64,000 bases of DNA from Paucilactobacillus vaccinostercus DSM 20634 (lineage in GTDB: Bacteria; Bacillota; Bacilli; Lactobacillales; Lactobacillaceae): assembly GCF_001436295.1 (NCBI RefSeq), contig NZ_AYYY01000005.1:1-64000 (forward strand). Reading direction: 5' to 3'. Below the pieces are notes generated by a model. It had not been told where the DNA came from and searched no databases. It saw only the letters and a list, made by a program, of their open reading frames with translations. Shown in pieces: positions 55,722 through 64,000 of this stretch. Position numbers and translations under genes: made by a program. Position 1 is the first letter of the stretch, and each line of letters begins with the position of its first letter.

Positions 55722-57497
55722 ATGAAACGAACAAATTATGCGGGTTTGGTTGACGAAACGTTAGCTAACCAAGAAGTTGTACTAAAGGGCTGGGTTCAAA
55801 AACGACGTGATTTAGGTGGGTTGATTTTTATCGACTTACGTGATCGTGAAGGCATTTTACAATTGGTCTTCAGTCAAGAATTTAGCGAAGATGCATGGAA
55901 GGTTGCTGATCAACTTCGGAATGAATACGTGATCGAAGCTCGAGGAACGGTCAAGTTACGTGCCGACAACGAAATTAATCCAAAGATGAAAACAGGTAAG
56001 GTGGAAATTGAAATCCATGAGGCTAACTTACTAGCAGCAGCTAAAAACCCACCGTTTTACATTGAAGACGATATTAACGTTTCAGACGAACTGCGGTTGA
56101 AGTATCGTTATCTTGACCTTCGCCGCCCTGAAATGCAAAAGGGACTTAAGATTCGGAACGCTATCACGCGTGCCACACATACTTTCTTTGATAACAATGG
56201 ATTTTACGACATTGAAACGCCAGATTTAACTGCGTCAACTCCTGAAGGGGCTCGGGACTATTTGGTACCATCACGTGTTTACCCAGGTCATTTTTATGCG
56301 TTACCACAATCCCCACAGATCTTTAAGCAATTGCTGATGGGTGCCGGGTTTGATCGCTATTATCAAATTGCACGTTGCTTCCGTGACGAAGATTTGCGTG
56401 GAGATCGTCAACCTGAATTTACACAGATTGATATGGAAACGAGCTTCTTATCTGCTGAAGAAATTCAGGAGATTACTGAAGGATTGCTCAAGCAAGTCAT
56501 GCACGATGCTGCTGGTGTGGATATTACGACACCAATTCCACGAATTGACTGGCAAGAATCAATGGACCGATTTGGTTCTGATAAACCAGATATTCGGTTT
56601 GACATGGAATTAAAGGATTTGTCAGACGTTGTGAAGGATATTGATTTTAAAGTTTTCCAGAACGCGTTGAAGAATGGTGGTTTTGTAAAGGCGATCTGTG
56701 TTCCTGGCGGTGCTGCACAATATTCACGTAAGGACTTAGATGCTAAAACAGCTTATATTGAACGTTTTGGTGCCAAAGGGATGGCCTGGATTAAGGTTAC
56801 AGAAGATGGCTTTACTGGCCCCGTTGGTAAGTTTTTAAAGGTTAAGCAAGATGAGATTAGTGCGGCTGTCGGTGCTAAGCCTGGCGATTTGATCCTATTT
56901 GCTGCTGACAACTTTAAAATCGTTTCGGATACGTTGGGTTACTTGCGTAAAGCAATCGCTCACGAAATGGGAATGATTGACGAATCAGAGTTCGCCTTTA
57001 TCTGGGTTGTTAACTGGCCATTGTTCGAATATGATGAAGGAATCAAACGTTGGACGGCTGCGCACCATCCATTCACGATGCCTAACGAAGAAGATCTACA
57101 CTATCTTGATGAGGGTGAAGATCCTCACAAAGCGCATGCACAGAGTTACGATATTGTCTTAAACGGCTATGAATTAGGCGGTGGTTCAATTCGTATTCAT
57201 ACACGGGAGACACAAGAAAAGATGCTGAAAGCTTTGGGATTCACTCCTGAGCGGGCAGAAAAAGCCTTTGGCTTCCTTATGAATGCCTTAGACATGGGCT
57301 TCCCACCACATGGCGGCCTTGCAATTGGTCTGGATCGTTTTGCCATGTTACTTGCTAAGCGGGATAACATTCGTGATGTGATTGCCTTCCCTAAGAACTC
57401 TAAGGCCACAGAACCAATGACCGAGGCACCATCGACGGTTGCCGACAAGCAATTGATGGAACTAGGCCTCTTCGTCAACCCTAACGACGAGAACTAG
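55722..57497 (+). CDS. aspS: Aspartyl-tRNA synthetase (bacterial type)
   Basis: A 591-residue class II synthetase. OB-fold anticodon-binding domain 1-105 ([22 protein letters not shown]), motif 2 ([21 protein letters not shown]), the GAD insertion domain (about 290-410) typical of bacterial AspRS, and motif 3 ([13 protein letters not shown]). Coupled to hisS and controlled by the same T-box. Confidence 0.98.
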   Translation: MKRTNYAGLVDETLANQEVVLKGWVQKRRDLGGLIFIDLRDREGILQLVFSQEFSEDAWKVADQLRNEYVIEARGTVKLRADNEINPKMKTGKVEIEIHEANLLAAAKNPPFYIEDDINVSDELRLKYRYLDLRRPEMQKGLKIRNAITRATHTFFDNNGFYDIETPDLTASTPEGARDYLVPSRVYPGHFYALPQSPQIFKQLLMGAGFDRYYQIARCFRDEDLRGDRQPEFTQIDMETSFLSAEEIQEITEGLLKQVMHDAAGVDITTPIPRIDWQESMDRFGSDKPDIRFDMELKDLSDVVKDIDFKVFQNALKNGGFVKAICVPGGAAQYSRKDLDAKTAYIERFGAKGMAWIKVTEDGFTGPVGKFLKVKQDEISAAVGAKPGDLILFAADNFKIVSDTLGYLRKAIAHEMGMIDESEFAFIWVVNWPLFEYDEGIKRWTAAHHPFTMPNEEDLHYLDEGEDPHKAHAQSYDIVLNGYELGGGSIRIHTRETQEKMLKALGFTPERAEKAFGFLMNALDMGFPPHGGLAIGLDRFAMLLAKRDNIRDVIAFPKNSKATEPMTEAPSTVADKQLMELGLFVNPNDEN

Positions 57498-57523
57498 ACC
57501 AAAATAGTAAGCATGAATTATGC

Positions 57524-57559
57524 AAAAAAAGGTGTATCGATGATGATGCACCTTTTTTT
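57524..57559. terminator. Terminator after aspS
   Basis: AAAAAAAGGTGTATC pairs with GATGCACCTTTTTTT around GATGAT. Confidence 0.9.
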
Positions 57560-57582
57560 GAGGTGTTAGTTAGAAAGCGGTT

Positions 57583-57591
57583 TGTTATAAT
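57583..57591 (+). promoter_or_regulatory. yitT extended -10 promoter
   Basis: TGT-TATAAT about 40 bases before the yitT start; -35 box not clear. Confidence 0.55.
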
Positions 57592-57633
57592 CAGACTAGT
57601 AGTGAGAGATTAGTGAGAATGGAAAGGTAAAAA

Positions 57634-58509
57634 ATGGAAGACTTACAAAAGTTAATTGAGCGTCATCAGTACGTTGGCCGGGCAGGGACTGCGTTTATTT
57701 ATGGTATTTTAGTATCAATTGCGGTCAATTTTTTCTGGACACCAGGCCATATTTATTCATCCGGAATTACAGGACTCGCACAGCTGATTAACACGTTAAC
57801 TGCTCGGTATGCCCCTATTCAGCTGAGTACCGCGCTGATGCTGTTTTTATTGAACGTGCCACTATTTATTTTGGCATGGGTCAAAATTAGCCATCGATTT
57901 ACGATTTTTACCATAATTTCAGTGGCCTTAGCTAGTATTATGATGCGCTTTATTCAGCCAGTGACGCTGACACATGATCCATTGATTTGTGCAATCTTTG
58001 GTGGTGCCATTAATGGATTTGGTACGGGATTGTCACTACGGTATGGGATTTCGACTGGCGGACTGGATATTATTGGGATTGTGTTACGCCAAAAAACCGG
58101 TGCCAAGATGGGTAAAATCAATATTAGCTTTAATGTTTTAATTATTGCTGCGGCTGGATTTGTATTTGGTTGGCCATATGCGCTGTATTCGGCTGTTGGA
58201 TTAGTTGTTAATGCTCGAGTCATGGATATGGTGTATACTCGCCAACAACTCATGCAGGTTATGATCGTTACCGACCGGCCAAAGTCGGTTACTGACAGTA
58301 TTCAAAACCATATTCGCCGGGGAATCACGATTGTTCATGGTGCTGAAGGCGCGTATCGCCATGATGAAAAGGCCATCTTGTTTACGGTGATTTCGCGTTA
58401 TGAAATGTACGATTTGAGATCAGCAATCGAAGAGTCTGATCCCCGGGCCTTTGTGTCCATCACTGAATCAATGCAAATTATGGGCCATTTCTATGAGCCT
58501 AAATTATAA
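57634..58509 (+). CDS. YitT family membrane protein
   Basis: A 291-residue protein with about five hydrophobic segments in the first 200 residues (including [16 protein letters not shown] and the glycine-rich [15 protein letters not shown]) and a C-terminal cytoplasmic DUF2179 domain (about 205-290; [26 protein letters not shown]). Transport function is suspected in the family, but the substrate is unknown. Followed by nfo after 11 bases. Confidence 0.9.
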   Translation: MEDLQKLIERHQYVGRAGTAFIYGILVSIAVNFFWTPGHIYSSGITGLAQLINTLTARYAPIQLSTALMLFLLNVPLFILAWVKISHRFTIFTIISVALASIMMRFIQPVTLTHDPLICAIFGGAINGFGTGLSLRYGISTGGLDIIGIVLRQKTGAKMGKINISFNVLIIAAAGFVFGWPYALYSAVGLVVNARVMDMVYTRQQLMQVMIVTDRPKSVTDSIQNHIRRGITIVHGAEGAYRHDEKAILFTVISRYEMYDLRSAIEESDPRAFVSITESMQIMGHFYEPKL

Positions 58510-58520
58510 GGAGTGATAAT

Positions 58521-59420
58521 ATGCTGATCGGATCGCATGTTAGTATGAAGGCCCCTAAAATGTTATTAGGTGCTGCACAGGAAGCTGCTAGTTACCAAGC
58601 AAACACATTTATGATTTATACGGGTGCACCGCAGAATACGCGCCGTAAGGATATTTCTGAAATGAATATCGCAAAGGGAAACGAATTCATTCGTGCTCAT
58701 CACATGTCACATATTGTTGTGCATGCACCCTATATCGTGAATTTGGGAAATACGGTAAAACCACAAAATTTCGCTTTTGGAGTCGACTTTTTACGGCAGG
58801 AAGTTGTTCGAGCACAAGCAGTTGGGGCCACTCAAATTACATTGCATCCTGGTGCTCATGTTGGCGCGGGTGCGGATCAAGCATTGAACCAGATTATTAA
58901 GGGACTCAACGAGGTTATTACACCTGACCAAATTCCTCAGATTGCAATTGAAACAATGGCCGGTAAGGGCAGTGAAGTGGGAATTAGCTTCGAACAACTT
59001 GCAACTATTATTGACGGTGTCACAAATAATCAAAAATTATCGGTCACGTTTGATACATGTCATACCAATGATGCTGGCTATGATGTAAGAAATGATTTTG
59101 ATGGTGTTTTGAATGAGTTTGATCATGTCGTGGGAATTGATCGGTTAAAGGTATTACATTTGAATGATTCCAAAAATGAACGTGGCGCACATAAAGACCG
59201 GCATGCTAACATCGGGATGGGGACCATAGGATTTGAGACTTTAAATTACATTGCTCACCATCCGCAACTCGAAAATGTACCTAAGATTTTGGAAACACCG
59301 TACATTCCAATTGACGAGAAACATAAGGTGGCGCCATATGGGCGGGAGATTGAAATGCTGGTAACACAAAAGTTTGATCCAGATTTTACGAAAAAAATAG
59401 CGAAAAGTGCTATCAATTAG
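58521..59420 (+). CDS. nfo: Deoxyribonuclease IV (AP endonuclease)
   Basis: A 299-residue base-excision-repair enzyme that cuts 5' to abasic sites. Metal-binding segments are present in order: [68 protein letters not shown] and ILETPYI. ATG 58521 follows AAGGAG. Confidence 0.97.
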   Translation: MLIGSHVSMKAPKMLLGAAQEAASYQANTFMIYTGAPQNTRRKDISEMNIAKGNEFIRAHHMSHIVVHAPYIVNLGNTVKPQNFAFGVDFLRQEVVRAQAVGATQITLHPGAHVGAGADQALNQIIKGLNEVITPDQIPQIAIETMAGKGSEVGISFEQLATIIDGVTNNQKLSVTFDTCHTNDAGYDVRNDFDGVLNEFDHVVGIDRLKVLHLNDSKNERGAHKDRHANIGMGTIGFETLNYIAHHPQLENVPKILETPYIPIDEKHKVAPYGREIEMLVTQKFDPDFTKKIAKSAIN

Positions 59421-59485
59421 AGCATATTTCCTGTATAATACATTCCTGTGGTAAATTACAGATGATAAAATTATTACTTGCTGTA

Positions 59486-59514
59486 TTGACGATAAAATCG
59501 TAATTATGTATAAT
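59486..59514 (+). promoter_or_regulatory. rpsU promoter
   Basis: TTGACG (59486-59491), 17 bases, TATAAT (59509-59514). A second -10-like box TATAGT (59548-59553) lies in a repeat of TAATTATGTATA (59501-59512 and 59540-59551). Confidence 0.75.
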
Positions 59515-59591
59515 AATCTACAGCAGTATGACTATGTCTTAATTATGTATAGTTTGCCGTGTAATCTTAAGCTCGGAGGGAGGGAATTCAT

Positions 59592-59777
59592 ATGGCAAAA
59601 ACAGTCGTTCGCAAGAATGAATCTCTAGACGACGCTCTTCGACGCTTTAAGCGTACGGTTTCAAAGAACGGTACTTTACAAGAATACCGTAAGCGTGAAT
59701 TTTACGAGAAGCCAAGTGTCAAACGCAAGTTAAAATCAGAAGCTGCTCGGAAACGTAAGAACAAGAAACGCTTTTAA
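59592..59777 (+). CDS. rpsU: 30S ribosomal protein S21
   Basis: A 61-residue basic small-subunit protein. [20 protein letters not shown] is the family signature and the end is lysine/arginine-rich. ATG 59592 follows GGAGGGAGG. Followed by a long terminator hairpin and yqeY, the usual neighbour in Firmicutes. Confidence 0.97.
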   Translation: MAKTVVRKNESLDDALRRFKRTVSKNGTLQEYRKREFYEKPSVKRKLKSEAARKRKNKKRF

Positions 59778-59787
59778 TATTGGACGT

Positions 59788-59838
59788 TAATGCTCCTGAA
59801 TCGAATGAGTTTTCATTCGGACAGGAGCATTTGTTTTT
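59788..59838 (+). terminator. Terminator after rpsU
   Basis: AATGCTCCTG pairs with CAGGAGCATT, with an inner CGAATGA/TCATTCG helix, followed by TGTTTTT. Confidence 0.85.
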
Positions 59839-59884
59839 AATTACGATAAAATACTAATAAAAATTAATGTGGAGGACAACAAAC

Positions 59885-60328
59885 ATGAGTTTACTAGAAA
59901 CATTAAATCAAGATATGAAAACAGCAATGAAGGCTAAAGATAAGACTACTTTGAGTGTTGTCAGAATGCTGAAGTCAGCCGTGATGAACGAACAAATTAA
60001 TTTGGGTCACGATTTAACTAACGATGAAGAAGTTGCCGTTTTATCACGTGAATTAAAGCAACGCAAGGATTCAGTAGCTGAATTTGATAAGGGCGGCCGT
60101 GAAGATTTAAGCGCCCAAACTAAAGCAGAAATTACCGTTGTTGAAAAGTATATGCCAGCACAGCTTTCTGAAGACGAAGTCAAGCAGATTGTGGCTGATA
60201 CAGTGGCTGAAGTTGGTGCTCAAAGTATGGCGGACTTTGGTAAAGTGATGGGTGCAGTTATGCCTAAGTTAAAGGGTCAAGCAGATGGCAAATTAGTTAA
60301 CCAAACGGTCAAAGACTTATTGAAGTAA
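59885..60328 (+). CDS. yqeY: GatB/YqeY domain protein
   Basis: A 147-residue protein homologous to the tail domain of GatB. MKTAMKAKDKTTLSVVRMLKSAV, RKDSVAEFDKGGREDL and VEKYMPAQLSEDEV are typical. ATG 59885 follows TGGAGGA; an in-frame extension to 59867 is not supported. Exact role unknown; the fold suggests tRNA or ribosome binding. Confidence 0.93.
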   Translation: MSLLETLNQDMKTAMKAKDKTTLSVVRMLKSAVMNEQINLGHDLTNDEEVAVLSRELKQRKDSVAEFDKGGREDLSAQTKAEITVVEKYMPAQLSEDEVKQIVADTVAEVGAQSMADFGKVMGAVMPKLKGQADGKLVNQTVKDLLK

Positions 60329-60343
60329 CCTTAATCCCTGGCG

Positions 60344-60373
60344 TTGGTCTAATTAGTACCGATGTGGTAAAAT
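60344..60373 (+). promoter_or_regulatory. phoH promoter
   Basis: TTGGTC (60344-60349), 18 bases, TAAAAT (60368-60373), before the phoH-ybeY-dgkA-era-recO cluster. Confidence 0.6.
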
Positions 60374-60410
60374 TTGTCTGTATTGATTACATGGTAAAGG
60401 AGATTCTTAG

Positions 60411-61388
60411 TTGAGCGAGCAAACTACAAGTTCAGTCGAAAAAACGTTTCGTGTGAGTGATCCAGAAGTTGAAATGGGCCTTTTGGGAACGCAGGATCAA
60501 TTTGTGAAACTTCTTGAAGAAGGCATGAACGTTACGATTCGACCGTTTGGTGAAGAATTAAAAATTAATGGGGATGATTTGCAGGTTGATCAAACCCTCG
60601 GGATTTTACGGAAGTTGGCAGAGTTATTAAAGAATGGAATTCGCCTCAACAGTACTGATGTTGTGAGTGCGATGAAGATGGCCGATCGGGGGACCTTAGA
60701 TTACTTTACTGATTTGTATAAAGAAGTGATTATTAAGGATCGCCAAGGTCGATCAATTCGAGTTAAAAACTTCGGTCAACGCCAGTATATCAAGGCCATT
60801 CAAGAAAATGATTTGACTTTTGGAATTGGACCGGCAGGAACTGGGAAAACGTTTCTTGCTGTGGCAATGGCAGTTAGTGCGTTGAAACGTGGAGACGTCG
60901 AGAAGATCATTTTAACGCGGCCAGCTGTCGAAGCTGGTGAGAGTCTGGGATTTTTACCCGGTGATCTCAAGGAGAAGGTTGATCCATATCTACGCCCAAT
61001 ATACGATGCACTGTACCAAATTATGGGTGCGGAGCATACACAACGCTTGATGGATCGTGGTGTGATTGAAATTGCACCATTGGCCTATATGCGTGGACGG
61101 ACCCTTGATGGGGCGTTTGTTATTTTGGATGAAGCTCAAAATACAACAAATGCGCAGATGAAGATGTTTCTGACACGACTCGGGTTTGGATCAAAAATGG
61201 TGGTCAACGGGGATATTTCGCAAATCGATTTACCTCATGGAACACGTAGTGGATTAGTCAATGCTCAGAAGATTTTGCAGAATATCAAAAACATTGAATT
61301 TGTAAGCTTTAGTGCGGATGATGTGGTGCGGCACCCGGTAGTGGCAAGTATCATTAATGCGTATGAAAAAGAAACTACGAAACGATAG
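60411..61388 (+). CDS. phoH: PhoH-family ATPase
   Basis: A 325-residue cytoplasmic P-loop protein. Walker A GPAGTGKT starts near residue 141, Walker B is FVILDEAQNTT, and SKMVVNGDISQIDLP follows. An N-terminal RNA-binding-like region covers about 1-110. Start TTG 60411 after AAAGGAG. The pairing with ybeY points to an RNA-related role. Confidence 0.95.
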   Translation: MSEQTTSSVEKTFRVSDPEVEMGLLGTQDQFVKLLEEGMNVTIRPFGEELKINGDDLQVDQTLGILRKLAELLKNGIRLNSTDVVSAMKMADRGTLDYFTDLYKEVIIKDRQGRSIRVKNFGQRQYIKAIQENDLTFGIGPAGTGKTFLAVAMAVSALKRGDVEKIILTRPAVEAGESLGFLPGDLKEKVDPYLRPIYDALYQIMGAEHTQRLMDRGVIEIAPLAYMRGRTLDGAFVILDEAQNTTNAQMKMFLTRLGFGSKMVVNGDISQIDLPHGTRSGLVNAQKILQNIKNIEFVSFSADDVVRHPVVASIINAYEKETTKR

Positions 61389-61396
61389 GAAGAATA

Positions 61397-61879
61397 ATGG
61401 ACTTAGAAATTTACGATCAAACAACACAGCATGTTGCAAATGAGAAAGTTAAGCTAGTTGAAGATGTCCTTCAGTATGCAGGTCGGTATATAGACTTACG
61501 AGACGATACGGAAATGTCTGTAACGTTTGTTAATAATGATCGAATTCAGAAACTAAATCGCGAATACCGTGGGGTGGATCGGGCGACCGATGTGATTAGT
61601 TTTGCGATTGAAGATAATGCAGATGATGATTTTCCGTTGGTGATGGATGACGAGCTTGCTGCTGAAATTCCCGAAAATATTGGTGATATTTTTGTTTCAG
61701 TTGATAAAATTGCTGAACAGGCCAAGTTTTTAGGTCACTCCAATGACCGTGAATTAGGATTTTTAGTTGTACACGGCTTTTTACATCTGAACGGATATGA
61801 TCACCAAACGCCTGAGGATGAAAAAGAAATGTTCACCCTGCAAAGAAAGATCTTGGATGATTATGGGCTTAAACGATAA
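61397..61879 (+). CDS. ybeY: Endoribonuclease YbeY
   Basis: A 160-residue metal-dependent RNase for rRNA maturation and ribosome quality control. The zinc motif H-x3-H-x5-H reads HGFLHLNGYDH, and RGVDRATDVISF is upstream. ATG 61397 is 8 bases after phoH. Overlaps dgkA by 17 bases. Confidence 0.96.
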   Translation: MDLEIYDQTTQHVANEKVKLVEDVLQYAGRYIDLRDDTEMSVTFVNNDRIQKLNREYRGVDRATDVISFAIEDNADDDFPLVMDDELAAEIPENIGDIFVSVDKIAEQAKFLGHSNDRELGFLVVHGFLHLNGYDHQTPEDEKEMFTLQRKILDDYGLKR

Positions 61880-62243
61880 GCAAACAACTAAAAACCGGCA
61901 TTTTGTCCAAGCTATGAAGCATGCTGTTGTTGGCATTTGGACGGTTATTCGTGATGAACGTAATATGCGCTATCATTTACTAGCGGCGATTGTTGCGGTT
62001 GGAGCGGGTTGGTATTTTAAAATTTCAGAGTTGGAGTGGTTAATGATTGCCTTAGCCATTTTCTTCGTAGTGGTCAGTGAATTCGCGAATACGATTGCTG
62101 AATCGCTAACGGATTTGATTGTTCGAAATCACTATGATCCATTGGCCAAAAAAATTAAGGACGTAGCTGCAGGAAGTGTTTTACTTGCGGCTACGTTTGC
62201 TGTTGTTGTGGCGATCATTATTTTTGTTCCTAAACTTTTTTAG
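61863..62243 (+). CDS. dgkA: Diacylglycerol/undecaprenol kinase
   Basis: A 126-residue membrane kinase with three transmembrane segments after an amphipathic N-terminus. The catalytic pattern E-x2-N-T-x2-E-x3-D is present at E73, N76, E80 and D84 (SEFANTIAESLTDL), and RDERNMRYH precedes the first helix. In Gram-positive bacteria the enzyme usually phosphorylates undecaprenol for cell-wall lipid recycling. ATG 61863 lies inside the end of ybeY. Confidence 0.93.
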   Translation: MGLNDKQTTKNRHFVQAMKHAVVGIWTVIRDERNMRYHLLAAIVAVGAGWYFKISELEWLMIALAIFFVVVSEFANTIAESLTDLIVRNHYDPLAKKIKDVAAGSVLLAATFAVVVAIIIFVPKLF

Positions 62244-62260
62244 AATGAGTGGTAGTAAAA

Positions 62261-63166
62261 ATGGATAATCCAAACTATAAATCAGGGTTTGTTGCTTTAA
62301 TTGGCCGGCCAAATGTCGGCAAGTCGACGTTGCTCAATCAAGTTATCGGGCAAAAGGTGGCGATCATGAGTAACGTCGCCCAGACAACCAGAAATAAGAT
62401 TCAGGGAATTTACACTTCTAATGACGCACAGATCGTGTTTATTGATACACCGGGGATCCATAAGCCACAAACTAAGTTAGGTGACTTCATGGAACGTTCG
62501 ACGTTATCTGCATTGGATGAGGTGGATGCAGTTTTATACGTTGTGAATGCGACGGAGAATAAAGGTGCCGGTGATAACTTCATTATTGAACGATTGAAAA
62601 AGGTGCATCAACCGATTTACTTGGTTATTAATAAGATAGATCAGGTGAAGCCGGAACGGCTATTGGATGTTAAAACGCAATTTGAAAGTGCACTTAAGTA
62701 TGAAAAAATTGTTCCAATTTCGGCGTTAAATGGGAATAATGTGTCAACGCTGATTCAAGAGTTAGTTGAGAAGCTACCAAATGGACCCCAGTATTATCCT
62801 GCGGATCAGGTGAGTGATCATCCTGAACGATTTGTAGTGGCTGAATTAATTCGGGAAAAGGTATTTCAACTAACCCGGCAAGAAGTGCCGCATTCTGTTG
62901 CCATTGATATCGAGCAGATCAAACGTCGAGATGAGCATACCATCGATGTCAGTGCCACGATTATTGTTGAACGCCCTGGCCAAAAAGGGATTATTATTGG
63001 CAAAGGTGGTGCCATGTTAAAGAAAATTGGCACACTGGCACGGCAAGATATTGAACGATTGATGGGAGACAAGGTTTACTTGAAGTTATGGGTAAAAGTT
63101 GTCGATGGTTGGCGTGACAAGGGGTCAATGCTCAAGTCATACGGTTATCGTCGAAATGATTATTAG
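62261..63166 (+). CDS. era: GTPase Era
   Basis: A 301-residue GTPase that binds 16S rRNA in 30S assembly. G1 [10 protein letters not shown]3 DTPGI, G4 NKID, and a C-terminal KH domain ([14 protein letters not shown]). ATG 62261 is the usual start; GTG 62249 is in frame. Cytidine deaminase, often between dgkA and era in other Firmicutes, is absent here. Confidence 0.97.
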   Translation: MDNPNYKSGFVALIGRPNVGKSTLLNQVIGQKVAIMSNVAQTTRNKIQGIYTSNDAQIVFIDTPGIHKPQTKLGDFMERSTLSALDEVDAVLYVVNATENKGAGDNFIIERLKKVHQPIYLVINKIDQVKPERLLDVKTQFESALKYEKIVPISALNGNNVSTLIQELVEKLPNGPQYYPADQVSDHPERFVVAELIREKVFQLTRQEVPHSVAIDIEQIKRRDEHTIDVSATIIVERPGQKGIIIGKGGAMLKKIGTLARQDIERLMGDKVYLKLWVKVVDGWRDKGSMLKSYGYRRNDY

Positions 63167-63199
63167 CCTTTAGTCGGTTGGTTGATGGGGGTGACGTCG

Positions 63200-63994
63200 A
63201 TGAGTGGTTCTGTGCAAGAATTTAACGGTATCGTGATGTATCGACGTGATTATCGCGAACGGGATTTATTAGTTAAAATTTTGACGGACAAAATTGGTAA
63301 GACCATGTTTTTTGTCAAAAATGCTAAGAAAAAGGGATCGCGAGTAGCCGCCGATATTCTCCCGTTTACAAGTGGTCAATATACTGGGGTCCTTAACCAA
63401 GATGGATTGAGCTTTATTAATACCACAATGGAAACCACGCATTTTTATCAAATTACGCAAGATATTGTTAAAAATGCTTATGCAACCTATGTTTTAGCGT
63501 TGGTTGATAGTGCATTCACTGATCAAAAACCGTTGGGACGGTGGTTTCATCAAATTTATCAGGCGTTAACGTTAATTGACGATGGGTTAGATGCTGCAGT
63601 CATTGCTAATATTATTGAAATTCAATTATTAGTACCGTTTGGAATTGCCCCCAATTGGCAGGGATGTAGTGTCTGTGGTCGAACGGATTTGGCATTTGAT
63701 TATTCGCTCAAATATGGCGGGGTGATCTGTCAGCAACACTATCATTTGGATCCACATCGGCTCCATGTTGATCAACGGACCATCTACTATCTCCGCCGAT
63801 TTTCAATTTTGGATCTGGATCAATTAAAATCGATCACAGTTCATCCGGATACAAAAAAGAAGCTTCGGCAAGTAATTGACAAGATTTACGATGAAGGTGT
63901 TGGTTTGCGCTTGAAAAGTAAACGATTTATTGATCAAATGGATTCATGGGCGGAGCAAATTCCACCATTAAAGCCAAAACAAAAAGACGATTGA
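63200..63994 (+). CDS. recO: DNA repair protein RecO
   Basis: A 264-residue protein that helps load RecA at gaps. The N-terminal OB fold (about 1-80; YRERDLLVKILTDKIGK) is followed by a helical domain with zinc-binding cysteines (CSVCG...ICQQH). ATG 63200 follows GGGGGTG; TTG 63182 is in frame. Complete, ending 6 bases before the window edge. Confidence 0.95.
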   Translation: MSGSVQEFNGIVMYRRDYRERDLLVKILTDKIGKTMFFVKNAKKKGSRVAADILPFTSGQYTGVLNQDGLSFINTTMETTHFYQITQDIVKNAYATYVLALVDSAFTDQKPLGRWFHQIYQALTLIDDGLDAAVIANIIEIQLLVPFGIAPNWQGCSVCGRTDLAFDYSLKYGGVICQQHYHLDPHRLHVDQRTIYYLRRFSILDLDQLKSITVHPDTKKKLRQVIDKIYDEGVGLRLKSKRFIDQMDSWAEQIPPLKPKQKDD

Positions 63995-64000
63995 CAAGTT

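Overview
The window is a chromosomal segment of a lactic acid bacterium, almost certainly family Lactobacillaceae. The evidence is a mevalonate-pathway HMG-CoA synthase, a D-lactate dehydrogenase, PolC-type replicase, an HrcA/CIRCE heat-shock operon, a T-box in front of hisS-aspS, frequent TTG/GTG starts with strong AGGAGG ribosome binding sites, and Lactobacillus-type gene order throughout. Genus and species cannot be fixed from the sequence alone.

Region 1 (1-1445): a CynX/NimT-type MFS transporter, then a tRNA-Ser(CGA) gene. Region 2 (about 1433-11420): an integrated mobile element of about 10 kb inserted in the 3' end of the tRNA. It is bounded by a 14-bp direct repeat (CCTGTACTCTCCTT at 1433-1446 and 11407-11420) and has candidate integrase arm sites (TTGACTACCATT) near both ends. 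It encodes a tyrosine integrase, an XRE repressor and a Cro-like protein facing each other across three 17-bp operators, a Rha-type regulator, an excisionase-like protein, several small winged-helix proteins including a probable replication initiator followed by inverted repeats, a DUF1660-like zinc ribbon, and two sigma-region-4-like late-gene regulators. There are no capsid, tail, terminase, holin or lysin genes, so it looks like a phage satellite (PICI-like) or a prophage reduced to its regulatory and replication half. It is the most novel part of the window. Region 3 (11421-12060): the displaced original tRNA terminator and an AT-rich gap without convincing genes.

Region 4 (12118-64000): core housekeeping genes. 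coaD; mvaS; lexA divergent from ynzC(DUF896)-yneF; plsC; trmN6-like and GIY-YIG; ldhD; rpsB-tsf-pyrH-frr; uppS-cdsA-rseP-proS-polC (membrane lipid and wall carrier, site-2 protease, replication); rimP-nusA-ylxR-ylxQ-infB-rbfA (translation/transcription operon); truB-ribF; hrcA-grpE-dnaK and dnaJ (CIRCE-controlled chaperones); lepA; two small unknown genes; prmA-rsmE-membrane protein; rel-dtd-HAD; fructosamine kinase-like and cell-wall amidase genes on the minus strand; T-box-hisS-aspS; yitT-nfo; rpsU-yqeY; phoH-ybeY-dgkA-era-recO. Nearly every transcription unit ends in a clear intrinsic terminator, and many promoters are legible.

The strongest regulatory observations are the three-operator switch of the satellite, the LexA box at lexA, the CIRCE at hrcA, and a T-box whose specifier region reads GACAC, overlapping an Asp codon (GAC) and a His codon (CAC) ahead of the genes for exactly those two tRNA synthetases. 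A candidate structured RNA at 45425-45562 and unexplained noncoding stretches inside the satellite (2764-3225, 8067-8453, 10561-11406) deserve attention.
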